From: Candidatus Latescibacterota bacterium
Lineage (GTDB): Bacteria; Latescibacterota; UBA2968; UBA8231
Reading direction: 5' to 3'
Length of the DNA: 49,392 nt
Assembly (NCBI GenBank): GCA_016187725.1
Contig: JACPJE010000137.1
Span: 1 to 49,392, forward strand
Shown here piece by piece: positions 31,651-38,961 of the stretch (position 1 is its first letter; every line of letters begins with the position of its first letter). The notes beneath the pieces were generated by a model. It had not been told where the DNA came from, did no database searches, and saw nothing but the letters and a program-made list of their open reading frames with translations. The translations under genes were made by a program, and so were the position numbers.

Positions 31651-32547
31651 TCAGGGTATGAGTGCCTTGCTGATCATCGCCCGGGTGGTCACCGGGAACT
31701 CCCCCGGCCCGCAGCACTGGCAGATCTGCACGTCCACCACCGCGCTCATCAGCATGTAGGCTTCGGCAAAACTCAGCTGCATCCGCTCCTGCATCCACCG
31801 CACCATCTCCTCGGCGGCCACCCGCAGGGCCTGGGCCGTGTCCGGGTGATCGCCGGTGGTGATCCAGTATTCCGCCGTCTCCACCAGGGGCCGGCGCAGG
31901 GTTTTGCCCTTGAGCAGTTCCACCCGGGCGCTCACCTCGGCGCAGATCTCCAGGCCGATGTAGGTGATCTCCCCATCCCCCATGGCCCCGTGCACGTCGC
32001 CGATGCCCAGCAGGGCCCCGGGCACGTTCACCGGCAGATAGACCCGGCTGCCGGGGGCGACGTAGCGGTTGTCCATGTTGCCCCCGTGGGGACCGGGAAA
32101 CCCGGTGCTCACCCCCTCCCCTGCCGGCGCGGTGCCGATCACCCCCACCATCGGGCGGATGGGAAAACGGAGGCGCTCGCCGAAGCGGGCCTGGTCCCCC
32201 TCGATGGGCACGATGCGGGTGGCGAAATCCCCGGCCAGCTCGCCCAGCAGGCCCATGCCGGCCTTGACCCCCAGAAATCCCCGGGGGGCCAGTTCGATCT
32301 GCTGAATCTCCACGCACAGGGCATCCCCCGGCTCGGCCCCGCGCACCAGGATAGGACCGGTGGCCGGGTTGGAGCCCTTGGGATGGGGATGGTCGAGCAG
32401 GTCCTCGTCGCGCTGGATGGTGCCGGTACGGGCGTCGTAGGTCTCCAGCACCACCGTGTCTCCGGGGGCTATTTCCAGGGCCGGGGGATGAGTTTTGTCG
32501 AGGCTGTAGACGAGGTGCTGGCGGCTGAGGCGGTGGGTGCTGGCCAT
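31651..32547 (-). CDS. Acetamidase/formamidase family protein
   Basis: The 298-residue protein shows the acetamidase/formamidase pattern: LEIAPGDTVVLETYDA (24-39), NPATGPILVRGAEPGDALCV (about 59-78), GPHGGNMDNRYVAPGSRVYL (about 148-167), PVNVPGALLGIGDVHGAMGDGE with metal-binding His/Asp, and MLMSAVVDVQICQ. These enzymes release ammonia from amides. A GAAAGGAGC ribosome-binding site precedes the ATG at 32547. It lies upstream of the GH4 gene in one minus-strand unit. Confidence 0.9.
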   Translation of the reverse strand: MASTHRLSRQHLVYSLDKTHPPALEIAPGDTVVLETYDARTGTIQRDEDLLDHPHPKGSNPATGPILVRGAEPGDALCVEIQQIELAPRGFLGVKAGMGLLGELAGDFATRIVPIEGDQARFGERLRFPIRPMVGVIGTAPAGEGVSTGFPGPHGGNMDNRYVAPGSRVYLPVNVPGALLGIGDVHGAMGDGEITYIGLEICAEVSARVELLKGKTLRRPLVETAEYWITTGDHPDTAQALRVAAEEMVRWMQERMQLSFAEAYMLMSAVVDVQICQCCGPGEFPVTTRAMISKALIP

Positions 32548-32675
32548 GGGCGCTCCTTTCGCAGGTGTTCTGAATGTATGAAGCTATGCCATAGCCTGGG
32601 TTCAGACCAGCCGGCCGCTTGCACTTCCTTTGCGCGCGGGGTATCTTGGGGACAATTCGCCATCCGGAGTCCGAT

Positions 32676-33722
32676 ATGGCCGCTCCCGCCCCCCAGCGCC
32701 GCATCAACAGCGTGGCCCCCATCCGCATCTGCGACAACGGCGGCTGGACCGACACCTGGTTCGCCGAACACGGCAGGATCTTCAACATCGGCGTCTACCC
32801 CTATGCCGAGGTGCAGCTAGAAGTCTACCCGCACCACCAGGTGGAGGACCGCATCGTCATCCGCGCCGAGAACTACGGCCAGAAGTACGCGGTCAGGCAG
32901 CTGGGCGGGGTCTGGACCCAGCACCCGCTTTTGGAGGCGGCCATCGAGTACATGCGCATCCCCGAGGACCTGGCCATCGAGGTGACCATCTACTGCCAGG
33001 CGCCGGCCGGCTGCTCCACCGGCACCTCGGCGGCGGTGACCGTGGCCCTGATCGGCGCCCTCGACGCGCTCACCCCGGGCCGGCTCACCCCCAACGAGGT
33101 GGCCCTCACCGCCCAGCGCATCGAGACCGAGATGCTCAAACAGCAGTGCGGCATCCAGGACCAGCTCTGCTCGGCCTATGGGGGCATCAACTACATCGAG
33201 ATGTTCAAGTACCCCCACGCCTCGGTCTCCCAGCTCCAGGTGCCCAACTCGGTCTGGTGGGAGCTGGAGCGCCGGCTGGTGCTGATCTTCCTGGGCAAGT
33301 CCCACAGCTCCTCCGAGGTGCACAAGAAGGTGATCGCCGAACTGGAGGGCGCCGGTCCCGACTGCAAAAAACTGGCCGACCTGCGCCAGACCGCCCCGGC
33401 CTCGCGCGACGCGGTCTACGCCGGGGACTTCGCCGCCCTGGGCCGGGCCATGACCGCCAACACCGAGGCCCAGGCCCGCCTCCACCCCGAACTGGTGAGC
33501 CGGGAGGCCTGGGAGATCATCGGCATCGCCAGGGAGCACGGCGTCCTGGGCTGGAAGGTCAACGGCGCCGGCGGCGACGGCGGTTCCCTCACCCTGCTCG
33601 CCGGCCCCCTCTCCCACGCCAAGCGCCATCTCATCCAGCAAATAGAACAGACCAATCCCCTTTTTCAGCACATTCCCGTGTACCTGAGCCGCGCGGGCCT
33701 GCGCCTGTGGGAATCTCCTTGA
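32676..33722 (+). CDS. GHMP-family sugar kinase (heptose/fucose-kinase-like)
   Basis: The 348-residue protein has RINSVAPIRICDNGGWTDTW (8-27), which is the N-terminal sugar-binding part of the HddA/fucokinase-type branch, the ATP-binding motif APAGCSTGTSAAVTVALIGA (about 109-128), and the C-terminal GHMP motif KVNGAGGDGGSLTLL (about 296-310). It should phosphorylate a sugar at the anomeric position. The ATG is preceded by CCGGAGT at a proper distance; an earlier ATG 19 codons upstream has no such site. It is divergent from the acetamidase gene and heads the three-gene plus-strand unit to 35897. Confidence 0.88.
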   Translation: MAAPAPQRRINSVAPIRICDNGGWTDTWFAEHGRIFNIGVYPYAEVQLEVYPHHQVEDRIVIRAENYGQKYAVRQLGGVWTQHPLLEAAIEYMRIPEDLAIEVTIYCQAPAGCSTGTSAAVTVALIGALDALTPGRLTPNEVALTAQRIETEMLKQQCGIQDQLCSAYGGINYIEMFKYPHASVSQLQVPNSVWWELERRLVLIFLGKSHSSSEVHKKVIAELEGAGPDCKKLADLRQTAPASRDAVYAGDFAALGRAMTANTEAQARLHPELVSREAWEIIGIAREHGVLGWKVNGAGGDGGSLTLLAGPLSHAKRHLIQQIEQTNPLFQHIPVYLSRAGLRLWESP

Positions 33723-33783
33723 TAGAGGGAGAAATCGCGGTTATTTTTTGACGATCAGCTGCTCTCGCGCAGAGGAGGAACCC

Positions 33784-34860
33784 TTGAAGAAACCGCATCG
33801 CCCAGCCAGAGCCTGGTACGGAAGCCCGACGCCCCCGGACGACCAGTTCCTGCAGGAGATGGAGGCCCTCGATCAGCACCCCGAGGTGCTCTACGACAAC
33901 AGCGGGGGCGAACCGACCGGCCTGGAGCCAGACCTCGTCAAGGCGCTCTATAGCAAGATGGACTCCCTCAAGCGCAGCCCGGTCACCTTCCGCACCTGGA
34001 CCGAAGAGGACGGCACCGAAGCCTTCCTGAGCACCCTGCTCGACCTGACCCCCTCCAACATGAGGACCCGCGTCCAGCTCCTGCAGTTGTTGGGCGCCTT
34101 CAAGTTCAGGGCCGCCGCCACCCCCGAAGACAAGAAGGGGCTGATCGAGGAGGTTTTCGCCGCCGAGGAAAAGGAAGACGCGCGCGACGTGCTGCGCCGT
34201 CAGGCCCACCGCCTGTCGCTCATCTGGTCCCCCAAGCCGGAAACCCTGCTCAGCTATATCGTCGCCCATCCCGCCCTGGCCGGCAGGACCCTGGCCGACC
34301 GACTCAGCCCTACCAACACCCAGCCCCTGCGCCTGATCGCCCATCCCTACGCCGAGGTGCGCAGCAACCAGTTGCATTCCATCGTCGAAGCCCGCTCAGT
34401 GGCCTATGAACGCGCCGGCGAGATCCACTTCGTCTCCGGGGTGCGCAAGGTGCTGGAGGTGTGGGACGAGGACGCCGCCGGCAGCGGCATCGCCCAGGTC
34501 TCGCTCTTCGAGGCCCTGCTGCTGCACGAGATGGTGGAGGTGATCCTGGACGAGACCCAGCCCGAATTGGAGCCCTTGACCGCCCACATCATCGCCACCA
34601 CCTTCGAGCGCTACCTGAAGGGGCGCATGCTGAGCGTGGCGGTGGAGGACTTCTTCCTCAGCTGGCCGCCCCTCTCCACCGCCGAGCTGGCGGAGATCCG
34701 CAGGGCCGAAAAAGAACAGCTGCTGGCCGACGCCCGGGCCTACTTCCAGGAAGAGAGCGGCCCGGAAGGTGGGGAAGAGGCGGGTGGCGATCTGCCCCTC
34801 GACCCCTCCGGGACCGTGCCCGTCAGGAAAAAGAAGGTCGCCAAGAAAAAGAAGCCATGA
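33784..34860 (+). CDS. Uncharacterised soluble protein with Lys-rich tail
   Basis: The 358-residue protein shows no signal peptide or membrane segment. It is mostly helical: PSNMRTRVQLLQLLGAFKFR, AHRLSLIWSPKPETLLSYIV, and a C-terminal block LLLHEMVEVILDETQPELEP (about 246-265) followed by THERYLKG-type helix. The HEMVE triad looks metallopeptidase-like but lacks other zinc ligands, so I do not claim activity. The last residues RKKKVAKKKKP are strongly basic. Start is TTG at 33784, chosen because AGGAGGAA precedes it. The next gene overlaps its stop by four bases, linking it to the Gfo/Idh/MocA oxidoreductase. Confidence 0.7.
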   Translation: MKKPHRPARAWYGSPTPPDDQFLQEMEALDQHPEVLYDNSGGEPTGLEPDLVKALYSKMDSLKRSPVTFRTWTEEDGTEAFLSTLLDLTPSNMRTRVQLLQLLGAFKFRAAATPEDKKGLIEEVFAAEEKEDARDVLRRQAHRLSLIWSPKPETLLSYIVAHPALAGRTLADRLSPTNTQPLRLIAHPYAEVRSNQLHSIVEARSVAYERAGEIHFVSGVRKVLEVWDEDAAGSGIAQVSLFEALLLHEMVEVILDETQPELEPLTAHIIATTFERYLKGRMLSVAVEDFFLSWPPLSTAELAEIRRAEKEQLLADARAYFQEESGPEGGEEAGGDLPLDPSGTVPVRKKKVAKKKKP

Positions 34861-35897
34861 AGAAATACCGCACCGCCATCATCGGCCTGGGCCGCATGGG
34901 CAGCACCATCGACGAAGAGGTGGTGGGGTACCCGGCCATTGCCCTGCCCTACTCAGTGGCCGGGGCCTGCCGGGCCAGCCAGCGCCTCGAACTGGTGGGG
35001 GGCGCCGACCTGGACCCGGAAAAACGCCGCGCCTTCACCCAGCGCTGGGGGGTGGGCGCAGTCTACGCTGACTACCGCGAGATGATCCGCCAGGAGGCCC
35101 CCGACCTGGTGGCCATCTGCACCCGGGCCGAGAATCACGCCGAACTGGCCCTGGGCGTGGCCGAGGCCGGCGGGGTGAGCATGGTCTTCCTGGAAAAGGC
35201 CATGGCCTGCTCCATGCGCCAGGCCGACGCCATCCTGCACGCCTACCAGCAGCGCGGCATCGCCTTCAACACCGGGGTGCTGCGGCGCTTCGACACCCGC
35301 TACCACCGCATGCGCGAGCGGCTGGTCCAGGGCGAAGTGGGCGAACTGCGCGCCGCGGTTCACTACGCCTCCTCCTCGCTGATGCACGGCCACATCCACT
35401 CGGTCGACACCCTCATGTACCTGCTGGGCGATCCGCGGGCCCTGCGGGTCAAGGGAGAATTGCGCGGCGAGGCCGCAGCCCGCGACAACCGCTTCGACCA
35501 GGACCCCCAGGCCGTGTACCAGCTCCAGTTCGCCGGCGGGATCGAAGCCTGGACCCTGCCGGTGGGTCACTGGGACTTCGAGGTGTGGGGGACCAAGGGC
35601 ATGATCAAGGGCCTCAACAATGGCATGGACTGGGTCGAGCGCCAGCCCACCCCCGCTGGCCGGCACACCATCTACCCCGAAAAGCCCTTTGAAAACGTCC
35701 CGCCCAGCAGCGCCACCCTCTACTGTCTGGAGGATCTGGTGCGGGCGCGCGAAGAAGGCCGGCCAGCGCTGGGCAACGTGGAGGTGAGCCACCACGCCGC
35801 CGAGGTCTGCCTGGCCGTGGCCCAGAGCCATCTGGAAGGGGGGAAATGGCTAGACCTGCCCCTGCAGAACCGCGACCTCTACGTCTGGCACGTCTAG
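34857..35897 (+). CDS. Gfo/Idh/MocA-family oxidoreductase, copy 1
   Basis: The 346-residue protein opens with the NAD-binding YRTAIIGLGRMGSTIDEEVV (4-23), continues with ADLDPEKRRAF, APDLVAICTRAENHAELALG and the FLEKAMACS motif corresponding to the family's catalytic-Lys EKP(M/L)A (Lys kept, Pro replaced by Ala). A C-terminal beta-sheet domain follows. These enzymes oxidise or isomerise sugars and inositols. The gene overlaps the previous one (ATGA) and is followed by a clear terminator, so it ends the GHMP kinase operon. Confidence 0.9.
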   Translation: MKKYRTAIIGLGRMGSTIDEEVVGYPAIALPYSVAGACRASQRLELVGGADLDPEKRRAFTQRWGVGAVYADYREMIRQEAPDLVAICTRAENHAELALGVAEAGGVSMVFLEKAMACSMRQADAILHAYQQRGIAFNTGVLRRFDTRYHRMRERLVQGEVGELRAAVHYASSSLMHGHIHSVDTLMYLLGDPRALRVKGELRGEAAARDNRFDQDPQAVYQLQFAGGIEAWTLPVGHWDFEVWGTKGMIKGLNNGMDWVERQPTPAGRHTIYPEKPFENVPPSSATLYCLEDLVRAREEGRPALGNVEVSHHAAEVCLAVAQSHLEGGKWLDLPLQNRDLYVWHV

Positions 35898-35919
35898 AGA
35901 TTCGGTCGCTCCCCGACGC

Positions 35920-35949
35920 CCCTGACCAGTCTTTGGCCAGGGCTTTTTT
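35920..35949 (+). terminator. Intrinsic terminator of the GHMP kinase operon
   Basis: CCCTGACCA (35920-35928) pairs with TGGCCAGGG (35934-35942) with one mismatch and a 5-base loop, followed by CTTTTTT. It lies 22 bases after the stop of the Gfo/Idh/MocA gene. Confidence 0.8.
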
Positions 35950-35950
35950 A

Positions 35951-36080
35951 GGCATGGTTCAGTGCTCTGATGAGCACAGGGTAACACTTTGGGAGCACGC
36001 CGCTTGAAGTAAGATATTGTTTTATATCCGGTTAATGATTTTGGCCTCGGTAAAAGTGTTACCCTGAGTTGAACCATGCC
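35951..36080. repeat. Palindromic MITE-like element
   Basis: A 130-bp segment has nested inverted repeats: outer GGCATGGTTCA (35951-35961) with TGAACCATGCC (36070-36080), and inner AGGGTAACACTTT (35978-35990) with AAAGTGTTACCCT (36053-36065). The left arm also holds a perfect hairpin GTGCTC-TGAT-GAGCAC (35962-35977). The middle (35991-36052) is AT-richer than the genes around it. No ORF is present. Ends, size and location between convergent genes fit a miniature inverted-repeat transposable element; a large bidirectional terminator structure is the alternative. Confidence 0.7.
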
Positions 36081-36085
36081 CTTTT

Positions 36086-36550
36086 TTATTGGCTTTTGAG
36101 CTGCTGGAAGGCGGCGAGGAGTTCGGCTTTGCCGGCCCGGGAGATGGCCCGACCCTTGAGGGACAGGTCCGGGCACTGGCGGGCCAACTGGCGCAGCCGG
36201 GTGACCGGCATGGCCTCTAGTTCGGCGAGGGAAGGGGTGGCTTCAACTGCAACGGGCGCCGCAGCAGGGGGAGGATTGCTCCCCTCCAACAGGGAAACCA
36301 GATCCTCGTGCGGGCCCGGGATGACGTGAAAGCTGATCACCTGCCCCAGGCGTTGGGCGGCGGCAGCGCCCGCCTGGACTGCGGTCTGCACCGAGGCCAC
36401 GTCCCCGCTCAGGCGCAGGGAAACCAGGCCCCCGCCGATGCGCTCAAACCCCAGCAATTGCACATCGGCGGTCTTGGCGGCCACGTCGGCCGCCTCGATG
36501 AGCCCCACCAGGCCTTCGGTTTCGATCAGTCCGATGGCAGAGCGGGCCAT
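36086..36550 (-). CDS. Bacterial microcompartment shell protein (BMC-H) with C-terminal Rho-N/SAP-like extension
   Basis: The 154-residue protein starts with a BMC domain (about 1-88): SAIGLIETEGLVGLIEAADV, then ADVQLLGFERIGGGLVSLRL, SGDVASVQTAVQAGA and ISFHVIPGPHEDLVSLL. Such hexameric shell proteins (PduA/EutM type) tile the facets of microcompartments. A Pro/Ala linker leads to a helical module (about 108-154; LAELEAMPVTRLRQLARQC ... RAGKAELLAAFQQ) resembling Rho-N/SAP helix-extension-helix folds, which often bind nucleic acids. No other microcompartment gene is nearby. It lies 32 bases after rpsR on the same strand, so the two seem co-transcribed. Confidence 0.9.
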   Translation of the reverse strand: MARSAIGLIETEGLVGLIEAADVAAKTADVQLLGFERIGGGLVSLRLSGDVASVQTAVQAGAAAAQRLGQVISFHVIPGPHEDLVSLLEGSNPPPAAAPVAVEATPSLAELEAMPVTRLRQLARQCPDLSLKGRAISRAGKAELLAAFQQLKSQ

Positions 36551-36582
36551 GTCCTCTCTCCTGGGGCGCAGCCCGGAAGCGC

Positions 36583-36804
36583 TTATCTGGTGTCGTTGAT
36601 GGTGTAGGGCAGCAGGGCGAGATAGCGGGCGCGCTTGATGGCCTGGACGATCTGGGCTTGCTGCTTGCGGGTGGCGCCGGTGCGGCGCGCGGCGTCGATC
36701 TTCCCGATGGGATTGAGAAAGCGGACCAGCACATCCAGGCGCTTGTAGTCGATGTCTTCCGGCTTCAGTTTGGCCGTGAATTCCTTGCGGTTGACCCTGG
36801 CGAT
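36583..36804 (-). CDS. rpsR: 30S ribosomal protein S18, start codon unusual
   Basis: About 73 residues match S18: DIDYKRLDVLVRFLNPIGKI, ARRTGATRKQQAQIVQAIKR and ARYLALLPYTINDTR. S18 forms a heterodimer with S6 on the 30S platform. The frame is open from a TAA at 36877-36879 but contains no ATG, GTG or TTG before the conserved region. The best placed initiation is an ATC at 36804, nine bases after AGGAG; an ATG nearby (36812) lies in a different frame only one base after AGGAG and gives a 15-codon peptide. So it uses a rare start codon or has suffered a small indel. The usual rpsF and rplI neighbours are absent; a BMC gene follows instead. Confidence 0.78.
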   Translation of the reverse strand: MARVNRKEFTAKLKPEDIDYKRLDVLVRFLNPIGKIDAARRTGATRKQQAQIVQAIKRARYLALLPYTINDTR

Positions 36805-36880
36805 GGCGACATGCTCCTGTCTGGAAGGTGGAGAGAAGAGAGGAGTGAGGGTCCTATCCTTCTCTGTAAAAGAGACTTAA

Positions 36881-36909
36881 AAGATAGCCTGTGGCCATGA
36901 GGCTGTCAA
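36881..36909 (-). promoter_or_regulatory. Sigma-70 promoter of the rpsR-BMC operon
   Basis: On the minus strand TTGACA (36904-36909), a 17-base spacer and TATCTT (36881-36886) form a near-consensus promoter. Predicted transcription start is near 36873, giving a leader of about 70 bases before the putative ATC start of rpsR. Confidence 0.78.
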
Positions 36910-36929
36910 TATCTCCGCCGCAACTGCTG

Positions 36930-37087
36930 AAAAACGGCTTCTAGCTGATGAAATACTAAATATCATCAAATAAAATTTCGGTAATATTACAATAAATAAT
37001 TGATTAATATCAATATAGGCGCATTTGCAATTTCGCTAAAGATTTCTATCTCTCATCCGATAGTATTATTACAGACTATTTGATATC
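36930..37087. other. AT-rich intergenic patch
   Basis: This is the most AT-rich stretch in the window, with many TTAAT/ATATCA words (ATGAAATACTAAATATCATC and similar). No ORF is seen on either strand. It separates the rpsR promoter from the hairpin cluster and could act as a promoter region or nucleoid-protein binding site; only the base composition is seen directly. Confidence 0.6.
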
Positions 37088-37266
37088 AAGTTGGATCGAA
37101 CCTCCAACTTTCCGATCGATCGAATAGTCCTCAAGCACTCAGGGCCCATCCAACCCTGAGCCAGATCCCCGGAGCTTCCCCACTCCGGGCCTGGACCCGC
37201 AGCCGCCTCAGGCGGCCCAAAAATAGCGACGCCCTGCACCGGCAGCTGTGCAGGGCGTTTGCTTTT
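37088..37266 (+). ncRNA. Cluster of hairpins, possible structured RNA ending in a terminator
   Basis: Within 180 bases there are five stem-loops and one palindrome: AAGTTGGA/TCCAACTT (37088-37110), CGATCGATCG (37113-37122), CTCAGGG/CCCTGAG (37138-37160), CCCGGAG/CTCCGGG (37168-37189), GCCGCC/GGCGGC (37202-37216) and CGCCCTGCAC/GTGCAGGGCG (37230-37257) followed by TTTGCTTTT. No protein frame is plausible. The block could be a small RNA read on the plus strand out of the AT-rich patch, or simply leftover intergenic structure plus a terminator. No known RNA family was recognised. Confidence 0.35.
37230..37266. terminator. Strong, probably bidirectional terminator
   Basis: A perfect 10-bp stem CGCCCTGCAC/GTGCAGGGCG with an 8-base loop is followed on the plus strand by TTTGCTTTT and on the minus strand, about six bases further, by ATTTTT. 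On the minus strand it would stop transcription after the TonB-receptor stub. Confidence 0.75.
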
Positions 37267-37365
37267 GGGACTGCTCAGGGACTGCGGCGCACCAGATCCT
37301 CGTCATCGATGATCAGCAGGGTCTCCGTGCCTCGCGCCGGCCCCGGCTCGGCCTCGACGCGCGCC

Positions 37366-37665
37366 TCAGCCCGTGTTTCTGCCCCTGCCGGCAGATAAAG
37401 AGTAAAAGCCGCGCAGGGCGGCGAAGACCTCTTCGAGGGTGTGATAGCCGTAGCGGGCGAGGTCTTCGGCGGTGATCAGGGTGACGGAAGCCGGTGCCCG
37501 GCTGGCGCTCTGGGCATACTTGGCGGCCGTGCTGATGGGGATGGCCAAAAGCGAGTCCAGGGCGGACTCCTCGCGCAGCGCCAATTCCTGGGGTACCCCG
37601 CTGGCGGGCAGGAGACAAAGGGACAGCAGTTGGAGCAGGAGGGCACTGCGGAGCAGGTGGCTCAT
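37366..37665 (-). pseudogene. TonB-dependent receptor stub (signal peptide and start of plug)
   Basis: The 99-residue frame has a signal peptide (LLRSALLLQLLSLCLLPASG) and then the beginning of a TonB-receptor plug: SASRAPASVTLITAEDLARY and GYHTLEEVFAALRGFY, after which it ends within 14 residues. The rest of the plug and the whole beta-barrel (usually 500-700 residues) are missing, and the next feature downstream is the terminator at 37230-37266. It is a deletion remnant. It lies 42 bases downstream of the Gfo/Idh/MocA gene in the same direction. Confidence 0.8.
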
Positions 37666-37707
37666 GGGACCTTCTTGTTCCTGCCGTCGGACGAGGCGCG
37701 GTACACG

Positions 37708-38871
37708 TCACTTTTTCCCCTCGTTGACTTTCATCATGATCTGGTGGTGCCCCATTCCCCGGGCGCGCAATTCGGCGTACGCCTTTTCGTCGATGCCGTC
37801 GCGCTTGAGAAAGGCGCGGATGTCGTAGCGGCCGGGCACCTCCACCGGCAGCTCGCCCTCGCGGATCATCAGTTCCAGCGGGTACTCCTGTTCCTGCAGG
37901 GGCAGGCTGATGACCCGGTGCCGGCGCGCCGATTCGTAGAGGGCCATCATGATCTCCACCGTGTCGCGCGCCTTGCGGCCCGCCCCCCGGTGCTCGGGCC
38001 CTCCCTCGATCCACCTGATCAATTCGCGCACCTGGGCGGCATTGGTGTTGCCACCGATCCCCTGGATCTGGTCGGCCGGCACGCTGAGGGGCACCTCCTG
38101 CCAGCCCTTGGCCGCGGCGTTGAGCAGCCGCACCCGGGTCTCGCTCACCTCCATCAGCCCCTCGGTGCCCTGGATCTGGAAGGAGCCGGCCGAGGCCCCC
38201 TCGCGCCTCAGGTCGGACTGGATGAAGAGCTGGAGTTCGCCTTCGAACTGCACCAGGCCCATGCAGGCGTCCTCGACCGCGGTGTCGCGCTCGTAGCGGT
38301 CGGTGCGCCGCTCCACCGCCCCCATCACCCACAGGGCGCGCGGATCGCCCAGCGCAAAGCGCGAGCCGTCGATGGAGTGGGTGCCCCAGTTGGCCAGGCC
38401 CTCGGCCACCTTGTTGCTGACCCACACCGGCTTGCCGATGGCCCGCTGCTGCACCAGTTCCCTGGCCTTTTCCCAGCCGGGGGTGAAGCGGCGCTGGTGG
38501 CTGATGACCAGCTTGGTGCCGCTGGCTTGACAGGCCTCGACCATGCGGTTGGCCGCGCCCACCCCGATGGCCATGGGCTTCTCGCAGATCACGCCCTTGA
38601 CCCCGGCCCGGGCCGCAGCGATGGTGGGGGCCGGATGCAGCAGATGCCAGGTGCAGACGCTGACGAGGTCGGGCTTGGCCTGGGCCAGCAGCTCCTCGAC
38701 CGTGGCGTATCCTTGAGGGATACCGTATTCTTTCATGTACTGCCGCCGGCCTGCTTCGAGCGGATCGGCCACCGCGACGACCTCCACCTCGTCGACGAGC
38801 CGATAGCCTTCCATGTGCGCGTGGCCGATGGAGCCGCAGCCGACAATGGCAGCGGTGTACTTGCGGGACAT
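37708..38871 (-). CDS. Gfo/Idh/MocA-family oxidoreductase, copy 2
   Basis: The 387-residue protein starts with AAIVGCGSIGHAHMEGY (7-23), continues with ADPLEAGRRQYMKEYG, DLVSVCTWHLLHPAPTIAAA and the catalytic motif VICEKPMAIG with Lys. HQRRFTPGWEKAREL follows, and THSID in place of the usual substrate-site GxHxxD. It is a sugar or inositol dehydrogenase-type enzyme. Start at 38871 rests on GAGGAG seven bases before; an ATG five codons earlier overlaps that site. Copy 1 at 34857 is only distantly similar. Divergent from arfB. Confidence 0.92.
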   Translation of the reverse strand: MSRKYTAAIVGCGSIGHAHMEGYRLVDEVEVVAVADPLEAGRRQYMKEYGIPQGYATVEELLAQAKPDLVSVCTWHLLHPAPTIAAARAGVKGVICEKPMAIGVGAANRMVEACQASGTKLVISHQRRFTPGWEKARELVQQRAIGKPVWVSNKVAEGLANWGTHSIDGSRFALGDPRALWVMGAVERRTDRYERDTAVEDACMGLVQFEGELQLFIQSDLRREGASAGSFQIQGTEGLMEVSETRVRLLNAAAKGWQEVPLSVPADQIQGIGGNTNAAQVRELIRWIEGGPEHRGAGRKARDTVEIMMALYESARRHRVISLPLQEQEYPLELMIREGELPVEVPGRYDIRAFLKRDGIDEKAYAELRARGMGHHQIMMKVNEGKK

Positions 38872-38915
38872 AGAGTATCTCCTCACGTAGGGTTGCCCCC
38901 ACGATAAGGTTCAAT

Positions 38916-38949
38916 AATATAATCCACTCCTCAATATAATCCACTCCTC
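38916..38949. repeat. Perfect 17-bp tandem repeat
   Basis: AATATAATCCACTCCTC occurs twice head-to-tail (38916-38932 and 38933-38949) in the short divergent intergenic region between the Gfo/Idh/MocA gene and arfB. Each unit holds a TATAAT on the plus strand, so duplication may have doubled a -10 box or an operator. Confidence 0.9.
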
Positions 38950-38961
38950 GTGGAACCACCC

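Noticed and set aside
36812-36812. ATG as start of rpsR
   Set aside because: It is in another frame and gives a 15-codon peptide; AGGAG is only one base before it.
37071-37120. GGTTCGATCC on the minus strand resembling a tRNA T-loop
   Set aside because: The T-stem does not pair in tRNA register and there is no anticodon or acceptor arm; it is a plain 8-bp hairpin.
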